A stretch of 64,000 nt of DNA from Chitinophaga eiseniae (GCF_900167135.1 NZ_FUWZ01000002.1:520641-584640), one strand, 5' to 3'; positions 36,754 through 46,737 are shown, counted from the first letter of the stretch. The notes: a model not told the origin generated them from the letters alone. Made by a program: numbers and translations.

Positions 36754-38197
36754 CCGCCTTCACGATCGGGAAACTGATCAGAAACGCTGTGCCTTCTCCC
36801 GGACGGCTATCTACGTGGATCGTTCCTTTATGGTTAAGGATGATGTTCTGGGTAGCCGTCAGCCCAAGGCCGGTACCTTTGGTCTTACTGGTAAAAAACG
36901 GTTCAAACAGTTTCGCCAGGTTCTCCTGCGGAATGCCACTACCGGTATCGCTTATACGAACAAACACCTTGTCCTGTTCATGCCAGCTCTCTACCTCCAG
37001 CGTACCATCACCCGCTTTCATAGCCTCAATGCCGTTGATAATAATGTTCAGCAGGGCGATGATCAGCTTATCTTCATCGGCCATCACCTGCTGGTCCGGC
37101 TCCCGTAGTTTTTTAATCACCCGGATATCATTCAGCTGCATACGGTCCGCCGCCAGATGAATGGTCTTTTCTATCAGCACGTTGAGGCCCTGCGGCAGCA
37201 TATTCAGTTCAGACATACGGGTAGACTCCAGCAGCTCTGTCACCAGCTGGTTGATACGGTGACAGTTCCGCTCCATGATATCGAGATATAACTGGGAATC
37301 GGCCGTCTGCGGCATTTCAGATGTTTTTAGTTCAGATACGGCCAGCAGAATGTTCGTCAGCGGATTACGCACCTCATGCGCGATCAGGCGGGCTATTCTC
37401 CCCGTAATAGCAAACTTCTCCTGTTGCTGCTTTTCCTGTTCCTTTCTTTTACGCTCTGTAATATCCTGGATGATACAGAGATACAGCTGCTTCTTCTCAT
37501 CCAGCAACGATGCGTTCACTACCACATCCAGCTGCTGCCCCTGATAGGTGCGGAACCTGAACTCCTGACTTACCACGCCCTCCTCGTTGCATAGCTGATC
37601 TACAAATGCCTGTATCTGGCTTTCATCTGCAAACAGCGCACCGAGGTGACTCTTATACAGTGAAGTTTCTTCATAGCGCAGCAACCGGATGGCTGCCGGA
37701 TTGGCCGCCACAATACGATGCTCGCAATCGGCCAACAGAATAGCGTCGTTGGACTTTTCAAAAATGCTGAAATATCTTTTTTCACTTTTCTCAATCACGT
37801 TGAGATGCGTGAATTTATCCAGTGTATAACGAATCGCACGTTCCAATCCCACTGCGGTAATTTCGCTTTTTACGAGATAATCCGCGGCACCGGCCTGCAT
37901 GGCTTCTTTATCGATGTGATAATCTCCCTTACCGGTAAAAAGAATAACCGGGGCTTTATAACCCAGGTTGCGGAAATGATGCAACACATCAATACCGGTA
38001 TGTGCGCCCAAACGATAGTCAACCAGGTACAGATCGTGCCCCCGGGTTTCGATAATAGCCAGCGCTTCACTGTAGGAAGACGCCCACTGTAAAACATACT
38101 CGTTGGGCGAAATGTCCTGCAGTAAAGCGTTCACCAGGAAAAAATCATCCTCGTCGTCATCGATCATCAAAATGTGTTTCTTGCTGTTAATAGCCAT
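36743..38197 (-). CDS. Hybrid receiver-PAS-histidine kinase
   Basis: The protein has 484 residues from the ATG at 38197. The longer frame to 38275 adds a segment of no homology and runs into the MFS gene. Order: a receiver domain (about 6-125, HILMIDDDEDDFFLV, phospho-acceptor Asp in LYLVDYRLG), a PAS domain (about 140-250), a HisKA helix pair with the phospho-His in ARLIAHEVRNPLTN, and an ATPase with DTGSGIPQENL and GTGLGLTATQNI. It has no membrane segment, so it is a soluble kinase whose N-terminal receiver probably takes signals from another kinase. No partner regulator is adjacent. Confidence 0.93.
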   Translation of the reverse strand: MAINSKKHILMIDDDEDDFFLVNALLQDISPNEYVLQWASSYSEALAIIETRGHDLYLVDYRLGAHTGIDVLHHFRNLGYKAPVILFTGKGDYHIDKEAMQAGAADYLVKSEITAVGLERAIRYTLDKFTHLNVIEKSEKRYFSIFEKSNDAILLADCEHRIVAANPAAIRLLRYEETSLYKSHLGALFADESQIQAFVDQLCNEEGVVSQEFRFRTYQGQQLDVVVNASLLDEKKQLYLCIIQDITERKRKEQEKQQQEKFAITGRIARLIAHEVRNPLTNILLAVSELKTSEMPQTADSQLYLDIMERNCHRINQLVTELLESTRMSELNMLPQGLNVLIEKTIHLAADRMQLNDIRVIKKLREPDQQVMADEDKLIIALLNIIINGIEAMKAGDGTLEVESWHEQDKVFVRISDTGSGIPQENLAKLFEPFFTSKTKGTGLGLTATQNIILNHKGTIHVDSRPGEGTAFLISFPIVKAVTP

Positions 38198-38249
38198 AGA
38201 TGATGGTATAGTTCCACTTTTTCCTTCAAAAAATATGTGCCAATATACA

Positions 38250-39671
38250 TCAGGTATCGATATGCGCATCAACATCTTTCAGCACTACGTTCCTGCGGGG
38301 AAGGAACCAGGCAGGTACGAGGGTTACCAGCAGGATGATCAGGGAAATATGAAACCCTTGCCGCAGTGCCAGGTGGTGCGCCCGCATGGAGGTTGCACCG
38401 GCCAGCACATGGTTGTTGTAAGCCGTCTGGGTAATAATAGCAAGCACAGCAATTCCAATCGCCCCGCCTACCTGTTGCATCAGGGTGCTCAGGGAAGAAG
38501 CCATGGTAACCTCTGACGGCCGTACCGAACTGAGGGTAGCGGCATTCAGCGGCGCCAGCAGCAGGCCCATACCAAGCCCCCTCACCGTCATGGCAGTGAT
38601 CACCGACCAAATGTTGCTGCCACGGTCCAGCACAGCGAAAAGATACATGGAAGCCGCCAGCAGCATAATTCCCAGCATGGATATTTCCCGGGAGCCGTGT
38701 TTATCAGACCACTTGCCGGCAAACGGCATCAGGGCAGCCATGAAAACGGAATTGGGCAGTATCAGCAGCCCCGATGCGCCTTCTGAATAACCCATTTGTT
38801 CCTGCAACAGGAAAGGCATCAGAAACAGCCCGCCAAACAAGGCAGCCGCCCGGGAAATGGTGACCAGTATACAACTGACGAAAGAATAGTTTTTAAACAA
38901 CTGAAGGTCGATAATCGGCGCCTGCTGGCGGCGGTCCAGCAGGATAAAAAATAGCAGCGCCACCACCGCTATCCCCAGGGTCACCAGTATTTCGGGAGAA
39001 GTGATACCCAGCACCTCGGCGCGGGCCACCCCATATTGCAGACACACCAGGAAGATGGTCAGGAAGGTAAAACCCAAAAGGTCGAAAGGAAGTTTTAACT
39101 TAGGCTGGCTGCGCAGCACATTCAGGTATCTGAAAGACAACAACACCGTAATGACGCCTATCGGCAGATTGATATAGAAAATAGAAGGCCATCCGAACTG
39201 CTCTGTCAGGATACCACCCAGTGTAGGCCCGATGGCCGGCCCTACCAGGTTGCCCAGTCCCCACCAGCCTAAAACAGCGCCGCGTACCCTGGCGGGAAAC
39301 ACATAGGAGATAATGGCCATGGAAGTGGGCGCCATGGCGCCGCCGCCTAACGCCTGTACCACGCGGCCTACCAGCAAAGACGGCAGGGTGGTGGACAACG
39401 CGCACAATAACGATCCGAACGTAAACAGGGAAATAGCGCCGATATAAAGATTAAAAAAGCCGATGCGGTTTTTCAGCCAGTTGGTAAGGGGCATGAGCAC
39501 GGAGAAACTCAGCATGTATACAGTGATCACCCATTCTATTTCGCTGAGTGTACAATTGAATTGTTTACTCATAACGGGCAGGGATATATTAACAATGCTG
39601 GAGTCTATCCCCGCCATGGTGGTACCCATGATGATCACAATCAGAATACCGGTCCTGTTGACGTCTCTCAT
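38250..39671 (-). CDS. MFS drug:proton antiporter, DHA2 (EmrB/QacA) type
   Basis: The 473-residue protein has about 14 membrane segments. The start region (IMGTTMAGIDSSIVNISLP) carries the Asp typical of DHA2 carriers, and motif C appears as GLGNLVGPAIGPTLGGIL. It should expel hydrophobic or amphipathic compounds using the proton gradient. Its ATG overlaps the stop of the upstream DinD-like gene (ATGA), so it is translationally coupled to the dnaJ-type operon. This is an unusual place for a drug pump. Confidence 0.92.
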   Translation of the reverse strand: MRDVNRTGILIVIIMGTTMAGIDSSIVNISLPVMSKQFNCTLSEIEWVITVYMLSFSVLMPLTNWLKNRIGFFNLYIGAISLFTFGSLLCALSTTLPSLLVGRVVQALGGGAMAPTSMAIISYVFPARVRGAVLGWWGLGNLVGPAIGPTLGGILTEQFGWPSIFYINLPIGVITVLLSFRYLNVLRSQPKLKLPFDLLGFTFLTIFLVCLQYGVARAEVLGITSPEILVTLGIAVVALLFFILLDRRQQAPIIDLQLFKNYSFVSCILVTISRAAALFGGLFLMPFLLQEQMGYSEGASGLLILPNSVFMAALMPFAGKWSDKHGSREISMLGIMLLAASMYLFAVLDRGSNIWSVITAMTVRGLGMGLLLAPLNAATLSSVRPSEVTMASSLSTLMQQVGGAIGIAVLAIITQTAYNNHVLAGATSMRAHHLALRQGFHISLIILLVTLVPAWFLPRRNVVLKDVDAHIDT

Positions 39672-40018
39672 ACGCGGTCTTTCATCATAAAGATAAGCTG
39701 AGCTTTAGCGACCAGCGGATTTAGCGGATTGCAGTTGATCATCAACAAATAGGTGGCCAGTTCCGACAGTTGCCAGTCTGTTTCCATTTCTCCACCGTCT
39801 TTAAAACAATATATTTTGTGAAAGTTATAGCTGACAGGTATCTGCAGGGAGGCACAGGCATGCATGGCCCTGTCCAGTGGCTCCTGTATCATAGCAGGAT
39901 TATCATATCCCAGCTCCTGCATGATTTCGCTGGCGGTATACAACAGGGGCGGATTTTTCAGTTGTGAAATTCTCTCAGTGGCAATCACTTCTTCCAGGTA
40001 ATCAAAAAGTTTAAGCAT
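39668..40018 (-). CDS. Small DinD/BRO-like protein in a dnaJ operon
   Basis: The protein has 116 residues from the ATG at 40018. A start 12 bases upstream is possible. The sequence resembles the core of DNA-damage-inducible protein [21 protein letters not shown] matches the ARELxxxLGYxxW pattern. A KA.AC-like stretch ([18 protein letters not shown]) follows, and then [20 protein letters not shown] with a final AQLIF, like the LxRYACYLxAxNxxP and IAxAQxYF blocks. It overlaps the dnaJ-type stop by 8 bases and the MFS start by 4. I first thought of a CbpM-type chaperone modulator, since its place after a CbpA-like gene fits, but the motifs do not. Function unknown. Confidence 0.7.
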   Translation of the reverse strand: MLKLFDYLEEVIATERISQLKNPPLLYTASEIMQELGYDNPAMIQEPLDRAMHACASLQIPVSYNFHKIYCFKDGGEMETDWQLSELATYLLMINCNPLNPLVAKAQLIFMMKDRV

Positions 40019-40949
40019 GACCATTCTCATTTAGTTGTGAAAGTTGCTGAAACAGTTCTTTTTCCTTGTCGGAAAGATTCTTGGGAATATGCACGATCGC
40101 TTTAATGTACAGATCGCCGGCAGCGCCTTTATGGTCATATGCCGGCATGCCTTTACCTTTTAAGCGGAATACCTTGCCGCTGTCTGTGCCTGCGGGGATG
40201 TTCATGCTCAGCGAAGCGGCAGGCGTAGGTACGGTCAGTTTACCGCCCAAAATGGCCGTATACAGGGGCAACGGCACTTCGGTATGAATATCCTGTCCTT
40301 TCAGTTCGTATGACGGGTGGGCGCCCAGCTGGATAGTGATCAGCAGGTCTCCGGGCGGGCCTCCCTGGCGTCCGGGCGAGCCTTTTCCCTTGAGGCGGAT
40401 CACCTGGCCTTCCTGCAGCCCGGGCTTCAGTTTGATGTTCAGCCGGCTGCCGTTTACCTCCACCTGCCTGGTGGCGCCGTTGTAGGCATCTTCCAGCGAT
40501 ACCTCCATGGTGGCCTGTGCATCCCGCCCGTGGGCCGGACCCTGCTGCCGCCGGCCGCCGCCGGAAAAACGGTTACCGAACAACTGCTCAAAGAAATCGG
40601 AAAATCCACCCTCTCCGCCAAACATGTCTTCCATATTGCCGGAATAGGTGTATCCACCGCTTTGTCTGCTACCGCCGTACTGCGACCAGTCGAAATCTTC
40701 CGGACGGCCGCCGTGCTGCTCGTAATACTTGTAGTTTTCTCCGAACTGATCGTATTTCTTGCGCTTCTCTTCGTCGCTTAGCACTTCATACGCTTCATTT
40801 ATCTCCTTGAACTTTTCCTCAGCGGCTTTGTCCCCCTGGTTCTTATCAGGATGATATTTTACCGCGAGTTTCCTGTACGCCTTTTTGATCTGTTCTGCTG
40901 TTGCTGTCTTCTCTACACCAAGTATCTTGTAGTAATCTTTTACGTCCAT
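40011..40949 (-). CDS. CbpA-like J-domain co-chaperone
   Basis: The protein has 312 residues from the ATG at 40949, which begins the J-domain directly ([12 protein letters not shown]). The longer frame to 41003 adds 18 unlikely residues. The HPD motif lies at 33-35. A Gly/Phe-rich linker follows (about 95-150), then two substrate-binding beta domains (about 160-300) with no zinc-finger repeats, so this is a type B DnaJ like CbpA. It stimulates DnaK ATPase and delivers unfolded proteins. It is the first gene of a three-gene overlapping operon. Confidence 0.93.
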   Translation of the reverse strand: MDVKDYYKILGVEKTATAEQIKKAYRKLAVKYHPDKNQGDKAAEEKFKEINEAYEVLSDEEKRKKYDQFGENYKYYEQHGGRPEDFDWSQYGGSRQSGGYTYSGNMEDMFGGEGGFSDFFEQLFGNRFSGGGRRQQGPAHGRDAQATMEVSLEDAYNGATRQVEVNGSRLNIKLKPGLQEGQVIRLKGKGSPGRQGGPPGDLLITIQLGAHPSYELKGQDIHTEVPLPLYTAILGGKLTVPTPAASLSMNIPAGTDSGKVFRLKGKGMPAYDHKGAAGDLYIKAIVHIPKNLSDKEKELFQQLSQLNENGHA

Positions 40950-40993
40950 AAGTATACAACATGTGATGATTGAAACTTGTTCAGGAGTTAAGA

Positions 40994-41149
40994 ATGGCCA
41001 CAAGAAATATACCGGAAAAAAATGACATTTTACAGGGAAGTGCCAGCCTTTGTTCCTGCTGCCACCAACGCGGCGGCGGCCCGTGCAGCCACCACGGTAA
41101 CGGCAATACGCAATTTCCCGCGGCCATCATCCGCTGGCTATTGCCTTGA
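40994..41149 (+). CDS. Possible 51-residue Cys/His-rich small protein
   Basis: An ATG-started frame of 51 codons encodes [18 protein letters not shown] near its middle, with Cys 20, 22, 23, 31 and His 24, 33, 34. This is a plausible metal-binding knuckle. It lies head to head with the CbpA-like gene (44 bases between starts) and ends 61 bases before the glutaminase stop. Codon third positions are rich in G/C, like the genome's genes. No family was recognised and no promoter is clear, so it could be chance. Confidence 0.3.
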   Translation: MATRNIPEKNDILQGSASLCSCCHQRGGGPCSHHGNGNTQFPAAIIRWLLP

Positions 41150-41210
41150 ACAGTGCTGCAGGGTATGATACGTTGTCTGCGGGGGATAATCGCGCCGCAA
41201 TCACCGGGCT

Positions 41211-42254
41211 TCAGCCCTGGGGCAGCAGTAAATTCAGCTTCAGTTCATCGATAATGTACTGCAGTGTTTTCTGCGCCTTTACACTGTTGCCCGATTTGTC
41301 CAGTGGCGGGGCAAACACCGCAATAGCCATCTTACCGGGAGCCACGGCGATCATACCGCCGCCTACGCCGCTCTTCGCAGGCACACCGGCATGGTATATC
41401 CATGAACCGGTGTTATCGTATAGCCCTTCTGTAAGCATGGTAGCCAGGATGCGCGGACAGAGCGCAGCATCGATCACTTTCTCGCGGGTGACGGGGTTTA
41501 TGCCGCTATTGGCGAGCGTACCGGCCATGATGGCCAGGTCACGCGTACTGGAACCGTAGGAACAGGCACGGGTGTACAGGTCTACCGCCTCGCTGACATC
41601 GTCATAAAAACGGCCATAAGAATACAACAACCACGCTATAGCCCTGTTATGCAGATTGGTGGCTGTCTCAGAAGCATACAGCTGCTGGATGACCGATAAG
41701 CGCCGGGAAGCAAACCTGGCCATCATATCATCGATCATCATCCATTTGGCCGCACTGCTAGGCGCCCTGATAAAACTGTTGGTCGCCATGGCGCCGGCAT
41801 TCACAAGCGGATTGACCGCCCGCTGCGGGTCCAGCTCCACCGCCATCACAGAGTTGAAGGGCATCCCGGTAGCGTTAACGCCGATACTGTCTTCCACCGC
41901 CCTGGCGCCCCGCTGCTGCAAGGCCAGCGCCAGTACAAATACTTTCGAAATAGACTCAATACCGAATTCATATTTACTGTCGCCCAGCTCCAGCACTTTC
42001 CCGTCGGCCGTACAAATAGCGATGCCATACAGCTCGGGGTCTACATTTGCCAGGTAGGGAATGTAACTGGCGTTAGCACCGCCACTGCTGCTTTTGAACT
42101 GGTGATAGGCCTGCTGCATGACTTCGCGGATGCGCTTTTCGGAAGGCATCGTCTTTTTCTGCGCGTCACTGTACCCCCAGCAGCACAACATGCCTGCCAG
42201 CAAGCATAATAATTTTCTTTGGGTGAAAGATGTCAGCACTTCATGTAGCGGCAT
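41211..42254 (-). CDS. glsA: Exported glutaminase A
   Basis: The 347-residue protein shows the serine-dependent glutaminase fold. The active-site Ser-Lys pair lies in ESISKVFVLA (Ser101, Lys104), with NPLVNAGAMATNSFI and, near the end, KSGVGGGMIAVAPGKMAIAV. It converts glutamine to glutamate and ammonia. Unlike E. coli GlsA it has an N-terminal hydrophobic leader (residues about 13-30) typical of export, which accounts for part of its extra length. It is a single gene facing leftward. Confidence 0.93.
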   Translation of the reverse strand: MPLHEVLTSFTQRKLLCLLAGMLCCWGYSDAQKKTMPSEKRIREVMQQAYHQFKSSSGGANASYIPYLANVDPELYGIAICTADGKVLELGDSKYEFGIESISKVFVLALALQQRGARAVEDSIGVNATGMPFNSVMAVELDPQRAVNPLVNAGAMATNSFIRAPSSAAKWMMIDDMMARFASRRLSVIQQLYASETATNLHNRAIAWLLYSYGRFYDDVSEAVDLYTRACSYGSSTRDLAIMAGTLANSGINPVTREKVIDAALCPRILATMLTEGLYDNTGSWIYHAGVPAKSGVGGGMIAVAPGKMAIAVFAPPLDKSGNSVKAQKTLQYIIDELKLNLLLPQG

Positions 42255-42437
42255 GATAACGGATTTTGGGTTTGCGGCGTACCTGCATCAGCCCGGATGG
42301 CTGATCTGCGCGCTATTAGAACATCCCCAAAACGGATAAAGTTCAAACATGGCCGTTATTTTTCTGTAGTGGCGCCATAGAAAGGCCACCCGGCAACAAA
42401 AAGACCAGGGTCAACACAGGGAAAACAAAAGGAACCA

Positions 42438-42779
42438 TCAATCCTCCGAAGAACAGGGAGAAGCCGCGTCCAGTATAGCATAAGCCTCCAGCAACGCCTG
42501 CACTTCCAGGACCATCCTGGCCAGGCTTCTCACCTCCGCCGGCGTAAGCAGCATCATCACATGATCTGCAGGTAAAGGCAGACAGATACTTTTCTCATGC
42601 TCCTGGTAAAGCGGGTCGCTGTTATCAGATAAACGGACTACCATATCAGCGAAACAAAAAAATTCTTCCGGGGCCAGGTTAACAACACTGGTACCAAAGG
42701 CCATCTGAATGCCTTTGCAATGAGCGCAGCGAATAACATATCCATTGCCGCCATGATATAAAGTCTGATAATTACACAT
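42438..42779 (-). CDS. DUF6686-like small protein
   Basis: The 113-residue protein begins MCNYQTLYHGGNGYVIRCAH and has a CAHC pair at about residues 18-21 and another Cys at 42, suggesting a metal or redox site. The pattern (Cys start, GYVIRCxxC, AFGT, then a helical tail) resembles the DUF6686 family of Bacteroidota. No function is known. It has no signal peptide and is monocistronic. The final 15 residues are acidic. Confidence 0.65.
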   Translation of the reverse strand: MCNYQTLYHGGNGYVIRCAHCKGIQMAFGTSVVNLAPEEFFCFADMVVRLSDNSDPLYQEHEKSICLPLPADHVMMLLTPAEVRSLARMVLEVQALLEAYAILDAASPCSSED

Positions 42780-43161
42780 AAGCTTTTTGCGGTTAGTGCC
42801 TCCAGCGACCGGGGAACCGGCCGCTGTCAGGACTTTTATTCATCACTCGTTATGGAAAAATGAGGTTACAAACAACAGATACCTTTCTCTTCTCTATTAT
42901 GTATAGCAAATACGCCGAAGCATCTTGTCATACCAAAAGTACACCGCCGCATACAACTAGTGCTGACGGATCAGGAAAACGATTTACGCAAAAAGGAAAG
43001 TTTCATTAACATTTTTTTAGCACCCGCAAAAAAAGCGCCCGCTGTAAACACAGCGGGCGCAGGGGTTTCATAGGGTGTAATATTGAAACTATTGCAGGAC
43101 AAACCTACATCATAAAATAAGAATGCATTTATCGGATCAGGAAAAAAAATAAGTTTCCTAT
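42780..43161. other. Gap holding a terminator
   Basis: The 382-base gap lies between a DUF6686-like start and the DUF4249 stop. It holds one strong hairpin (43028-43060, listed separately). No other feature was seen. Confidence 0.6.
43028..43060 (-). terminator. Rho-independent terminator of the second TonB locus
   Basis: GCGCCCGCTGT (43035-43045) pairs with its complement (43050-43060) around AAAC. On the minus strand the stem is followed by a run of seven T. It lies 100 bases after the DUF4249 stop. Confidence 0.8.
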
Positions 43162-44013
43162 TTATTCTGTCGTAAACACGATCCTCTTTGCATTGATGCC
43201 GGCCACAATGCCGTAACCGTTCACCACATTGGTATATACCGTCGCCGGCTCAGTGATCAGCACGCCGCCGTTCCCTATCTGCGCATCCGACGTGCGGAAA
43301 TATTTGTAGCCGCCGCATGTAAGCTCGCTGACTTCCACCATCATGCGCGTGGCGTTAATGGGATATTCCGTTTCCAGTACAAAGTTGACCGTTTTACCGT
43401 CAAAGCGCGCATCATCCATGATCAGGCTGGCATAGTGGGCATTGGTGATAACGTCTATCAGGTTGTTGTTGAAAGCCGGGTCCAGCCGGAAATTACGCAT
43501 CGTATCAGGCCGGTCGCCGGGACCGCATGTAAATACACGCACTTTGTAATAATCCCGCGCACCCGGCCGGTCTTTCAGGGTGAAAACAACCCGTGTGCTG
43601 CTCCGCTGCGCGGCCGCACCGGAAATCTCCGGCGCCGGTGGCAGCGTATCCTTTGCAGTAACCGGCGTAAGTCCGGGAGCTGATGCATTTATCGTATATT
43701 CGTTACCGTTAGATATCTTCTCTTTGGAAACGAAGTAAGTACGTCCTTTGATGGTTTGTTGTTGTACAGCGCTCATAGCGATGCCGTTCTGCAACAGCGT
43801 CACCTGTGCATCGCGGATTTCCGCGAAACCGCTTTCATCATACACATTGGCCGGTACACTGCGGGTAATACGGATATACGCCACACTGTCCGGTTGCAGG
43901 AGACTGTTGACCACAATCTTGTCACCCTCATATTTCAGCTGTATATTCACGCGCTCTTCGCAGGCGGACAGTAAGGTCATTAACAGTATACCATATACGA
44001 AAAAAGATCTCAT
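43162..44013 (-). CDS. DUF4249 outer-membrane lipoprotein
   Basis: The 283-residue protein has a lipoprotein signal ending LLSAC (Cys18). The beta-rich body contains the DUF4249 pattern: KIVVNSLLQPDSVAYIRITR, then a disulphide-like Cys pair near TCGGYKYF. DUF4249 proteins replace SusD as partners of some TonB receptors in Bacteroidota. Here the start lies 12 bases after the receptor stop. It probably caps the receptor or captures its ligand. The ligand is unknown. Confidence 0.85.
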   Translation of the reverse strand: MRSFFVYGILLMTLLSACEERVNIQLKYEGDKIVVNSLLQPDSVAYIRITRSVPANVYDESGFAEIRDAQVTLLQNGIAMSAVQQQTIKGRTYFVSKEKISNGNEYTINASAPGLTPVTAKDTLPPAPEISGAAAQRSSTRVVFTLKDRPGARDYYKVRVFTCGPGDRPDTMRNFRLDPAFNNNLIDVITNAHYASLIMDDARFDGKTVNFVLETEYPINATRMMVEVSELTCGGYKYFRTSDAQIGNGGVLITEPATVYTNVVNGYGIVAGINAKRIVFTTE

Positions 44014-44025
44014 ACACTGTGTTTT

Positions 44026-46674
44026 TTAGAATTTGATCGAATAGGTAATGCTGGGCAGGATAGGCATCACCGTTACCTTTGACAGGTAACGCTGCTTCTC
44101 CTCTTCGTCCCGTTTCATATAATAGAGGAATGGGTTCTTCTGGTTGTACACATTATACACGCTCAGGTTCCAGCTCTTGCGCCAACGCTTTTTCTGTTTG
44201 GAATACGTGATCCCCACATCCAGGCGGTGTACATCTGCTGCACGATAGTTGTAACGCCCGTCATAACGGTCCAGCGCCACGTCTCCGCCGTTGCCCGGGT
44301 CCCAGGGAGAAGGTGTGCCCACGCCCTGGTAGCTGGATACCGGCAGTGTCAACGGCGCACCGGTGGTATAATGCCAGGAAGCCGAGGCTTCCCACCGCTT
44401 ACCGATCCGCTGGGTCAATACGATTTCCACATCGTGGCGGTGATCGTATTTATAAGGGAAGATGCGCCCCCTGTTGATATCCGGAAACTGCCGTGTACTC
44501 CACGCCAGCGTATAGCCGATCCAGCCGGTGGTGGAACCTTTTTGTTTTTTGATCATCGCCTCGCCGCCATAACTCCAGCCTTTACCGATCACCACATTCT
44601 CATCCCAACGCTCCAGGTTTTCGGTGATCGCCGTGTTATTGTTCGAGTATTCGATCATGTTATACATGGTCTTATAATATCCTTCCAGCGTGAATTCAAA
44701 AGCATTGTTCATACTGGTTTTCGCGATACCTGCCGCTACCTGCCGGGAATACATGGGCGCCACCCGTTGGGTGGAAGGTACCCACACATCTGTCGGCAGG
44801 GAAGTCCCCGCGCTGGACAGCAGATGAATATACTGGTTCATATGCGTATAAGACGCTTTCACCGCCCAGTTGCGCGGCAACATATATCGTAGTCCTACCC
44901 TTGGCTGCAGGGAATGATAAAAACGGCCTTCCACCAGGAAGCCGGAAGTATGCACGCCCAGGTTGGCATACAGGTTTTCCGTCAGCCGCCAGTCGTCTTC
45001 CAGGTACAATAACATCTCGGTACCACGTATATCCAGCCCGTTCTTACCGGTGTCCAGCGGCACCACGGGAATGGCCCCTTTGTCGGACATATCCATCAGC
45101 CCCGGTTTAAAATAATGTGCGGTAACCGCTGTACCAAAACGGAACGAGTGATTGGGCGAGGGGCGGAAATCAAAATCTACTTTCAGTCCCAGGTTTTTCA
45201 TCCGCGAAAAATATTTCCCATACAGGTCAGAAGCCTGTCCGGTGGCGGGCATTTTGGATTTGAAGTTATATTCCGTCCGGAAAGCGTACTGGGAGTAGTT
45301 AAGGCTGACATTGGAAAAAAGGCGGGTACTGTAAATATGGTTCCAGCGCAGCCCGCCGATGGTATTACCCCATCCCAGCTGGAAACGGCTGCTTTCTGTG
45401 ACACGCCCTGCGGCATCCGGCAATGCGGTATCCGGTACCGATTTAATCCGCAGGTTATCTTCCCCCTTATACAGGCTCAGGTAAATGCGATCTTTCGCCG
45501 AAAAAATATGGTTGATTTTTGCATTTACATCATAGAAATACGCGAGCAGGGCGCCGCCTCTCCCGAAATCACCATCCGTCCGCAGCGTGGCATTGTATAG
45601 CAGGTCGGGATACGACCGGCGGGCAGAAACGATAAAGGATGTTTTATCTTTTATGATTGGTCCTTCCACGTTAAACTTGGCGGAGATCATCCCGATAGCC
45701 ACGTCGCCGTGGTAGTGCCGCATATCACCGTCTTTCAGAGAAATATCCACCACGGATGACAGGCGCCCGCCGAAGCGCGCCGGGAAAGCGCCTTTATAGA
45801 GGTCTGCTGATTTTACCACTTCCGCGTTGAGCAGGGAGTATACCCCGAAGAAATGGGAGAAGTTAAACACCGGTGTGCCGTCCATAAGGATGAGGTTCTG
45901 GTCAGGGCTGCCGCCTCTCACATGCAGGCCGCCGGCGCCATCCATACCACCGCCTACGCCGGGCATGGATTGCAGGGTACGCATCACGTCCGCTTCTCCC
46001 AGCAGTTTGGGCATAGACTGTACTACTGCCAGCGGCAGATGTACCCGGCTCATCTGGGTCTGGTCCTGCAGTTTGGTTTTATCGGTAGCGCTTACCACCA
46101 CTTCCTGCAGGCTGGCCAGCGGCTGCAGGGGTACCAGCAGTATCCTGTTGGCCTGCCCTTCCACCGGCAGCAGCGCAGGCTCATAGCCAACATAAGATAC
46201 AATCAGACTGTTGGTATCTTTTACCGTAGTCAGGCTGAAAAAACCGTATTGATTGGTAGTAGTTCCCTGTTTGAGTGTGGGGGCATAGATAGTGGCGCCG
46301 GGAAGCTTTTCACCGCTGACCGCATCCTGTACGTAACCGCTGATAGTGCGGGTGGAGCGTTTCACCTGTTGCAATACCAGCTGGTCTCCCACGCGGGTAA
46401 AACGGATATCTTCAGGCGCAAACAGCTGCTCCAGCAGGCTTTTGAGCCGCTGTTGGTATGCTGTGACGGTAACTTTCCGGGACAAGTCAACAAGTTCTCT
46501 GCTATATGAAAAGTGGATACCATACTCTTTCTCCAGTATTTCACATACCGCCTTCAGAGGCTGGTCCTTTACTACCACTGTGACTCTTGTTTGCCAATCC
46601 CACCCTGAAACTTTTAACGGGGAACATAACAATAAACATAAGATCCCCGTCAGCAGTTTGCCGGCTAACGACAT
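44026..46674 (-). CDS. TonB-dependent receptor with STN domain, DUF4249-linked
   Basis: The 882-residue protein has a signal peptide. An STN domain follows (about 28-90, LKAVCEILEKEYGIHFSYSR), then a carboxypeptidase-regulatory-like domain (about 112-190, ISGYVQDAVSGEKLPGAT), a plug with LHVRGGSPDQNLILMDGTPV, and a barrel ending in Phe. It lies downstream of a sigma factor and FecR pair and should signal to them through STN when its ligand binds. It differs from the other STN receptor in being shorter and in using a DUF4249 partner. Confidence 0.93.
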   Translation of the reverse strand: MSLAGKLLTGILCLLLCSPLKVSGWDWQTRVTVVVKDQPLKAVCEILEKEYGIHFSYSRELVDLSRKVTVTAYQQRLKSLLEQLFAPEDIRFTRVGDQLVLQQVKRSTRTISGYVQDAVSGEKLPGATIYAPTLKQGTTTNQYGFFSLTTVKDTNSLIVSYVGYEPALLPVEGQANRILLVPLQPLASLQEVVVSATDKTKLQDQTQMSRVHLPLAVVQSMPKLLGEADVMRTLQSMPGVGGGMDGAGGLHVRGGSPDQNLILMDGTPVFNFSHFFGVYSLLNAEVVKSADLYKGAFPARFGGRLSSVVDISLKDGDMRHYHGDVAIGMISAKFNVEGPIIKDKTSFIVSARRSYPDLLYNATLRTDGDFGRGGALLAYFYDVNAKINHIFSAKDRIYLSLYKGEDNLRIKSVPDTALPDAAGRVTESSRFQLGWGNTIGGLRWNHIYSTRLFSNVSLNYSQYAFRTEYNFKSKMPATGQASDLYGKYFSRMKNLGLKVDFDFRPSPNHSFRFGTAVTAHYFKPGLMDMSDKGAIPVVPLDTGKNGLDIRGTEMLLYLEDDWRLTENLYANLGVHTSGFLVEGRFYHSLQPRVGLRYMLPRNWAVKASYTHMNQYIHLLSSAGTSLPTDVWVPSTQRVAPMYSRQVAAGIAKTSMNNAFEFTLEGYYKTMYNMIEYSNNNTAITENLERWDENVVIGKGWSYGGEAMIKKQKGSTTGWIGYTLAWSTRQFPDINRGRIFPYKYDHRHDVEIVLTQRIGKRWEASASWHYTTGAPLTLPVSSYQGVGTPSPWDPGNGGDVALDRYDGRYNYRAADVHRLDVGITYSKQKKRWRKSWNLSVYNVYNQKNPFLYYMKRDEEEKQRYLSKVTVMPILPSITYSIKF

Positions 46675-46737
46675 AATTTTAATGAATGACTTTGTTATCG
46701 GGATATAAGGAAGACATCACCTGCAACAAATGATGAA

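Noticed and set aside
39668..40018. CbpM chaperone modulator
   Set aside because: The position after a CbpA-like gene fits, but the sequence follows DinD-type blocks instead.
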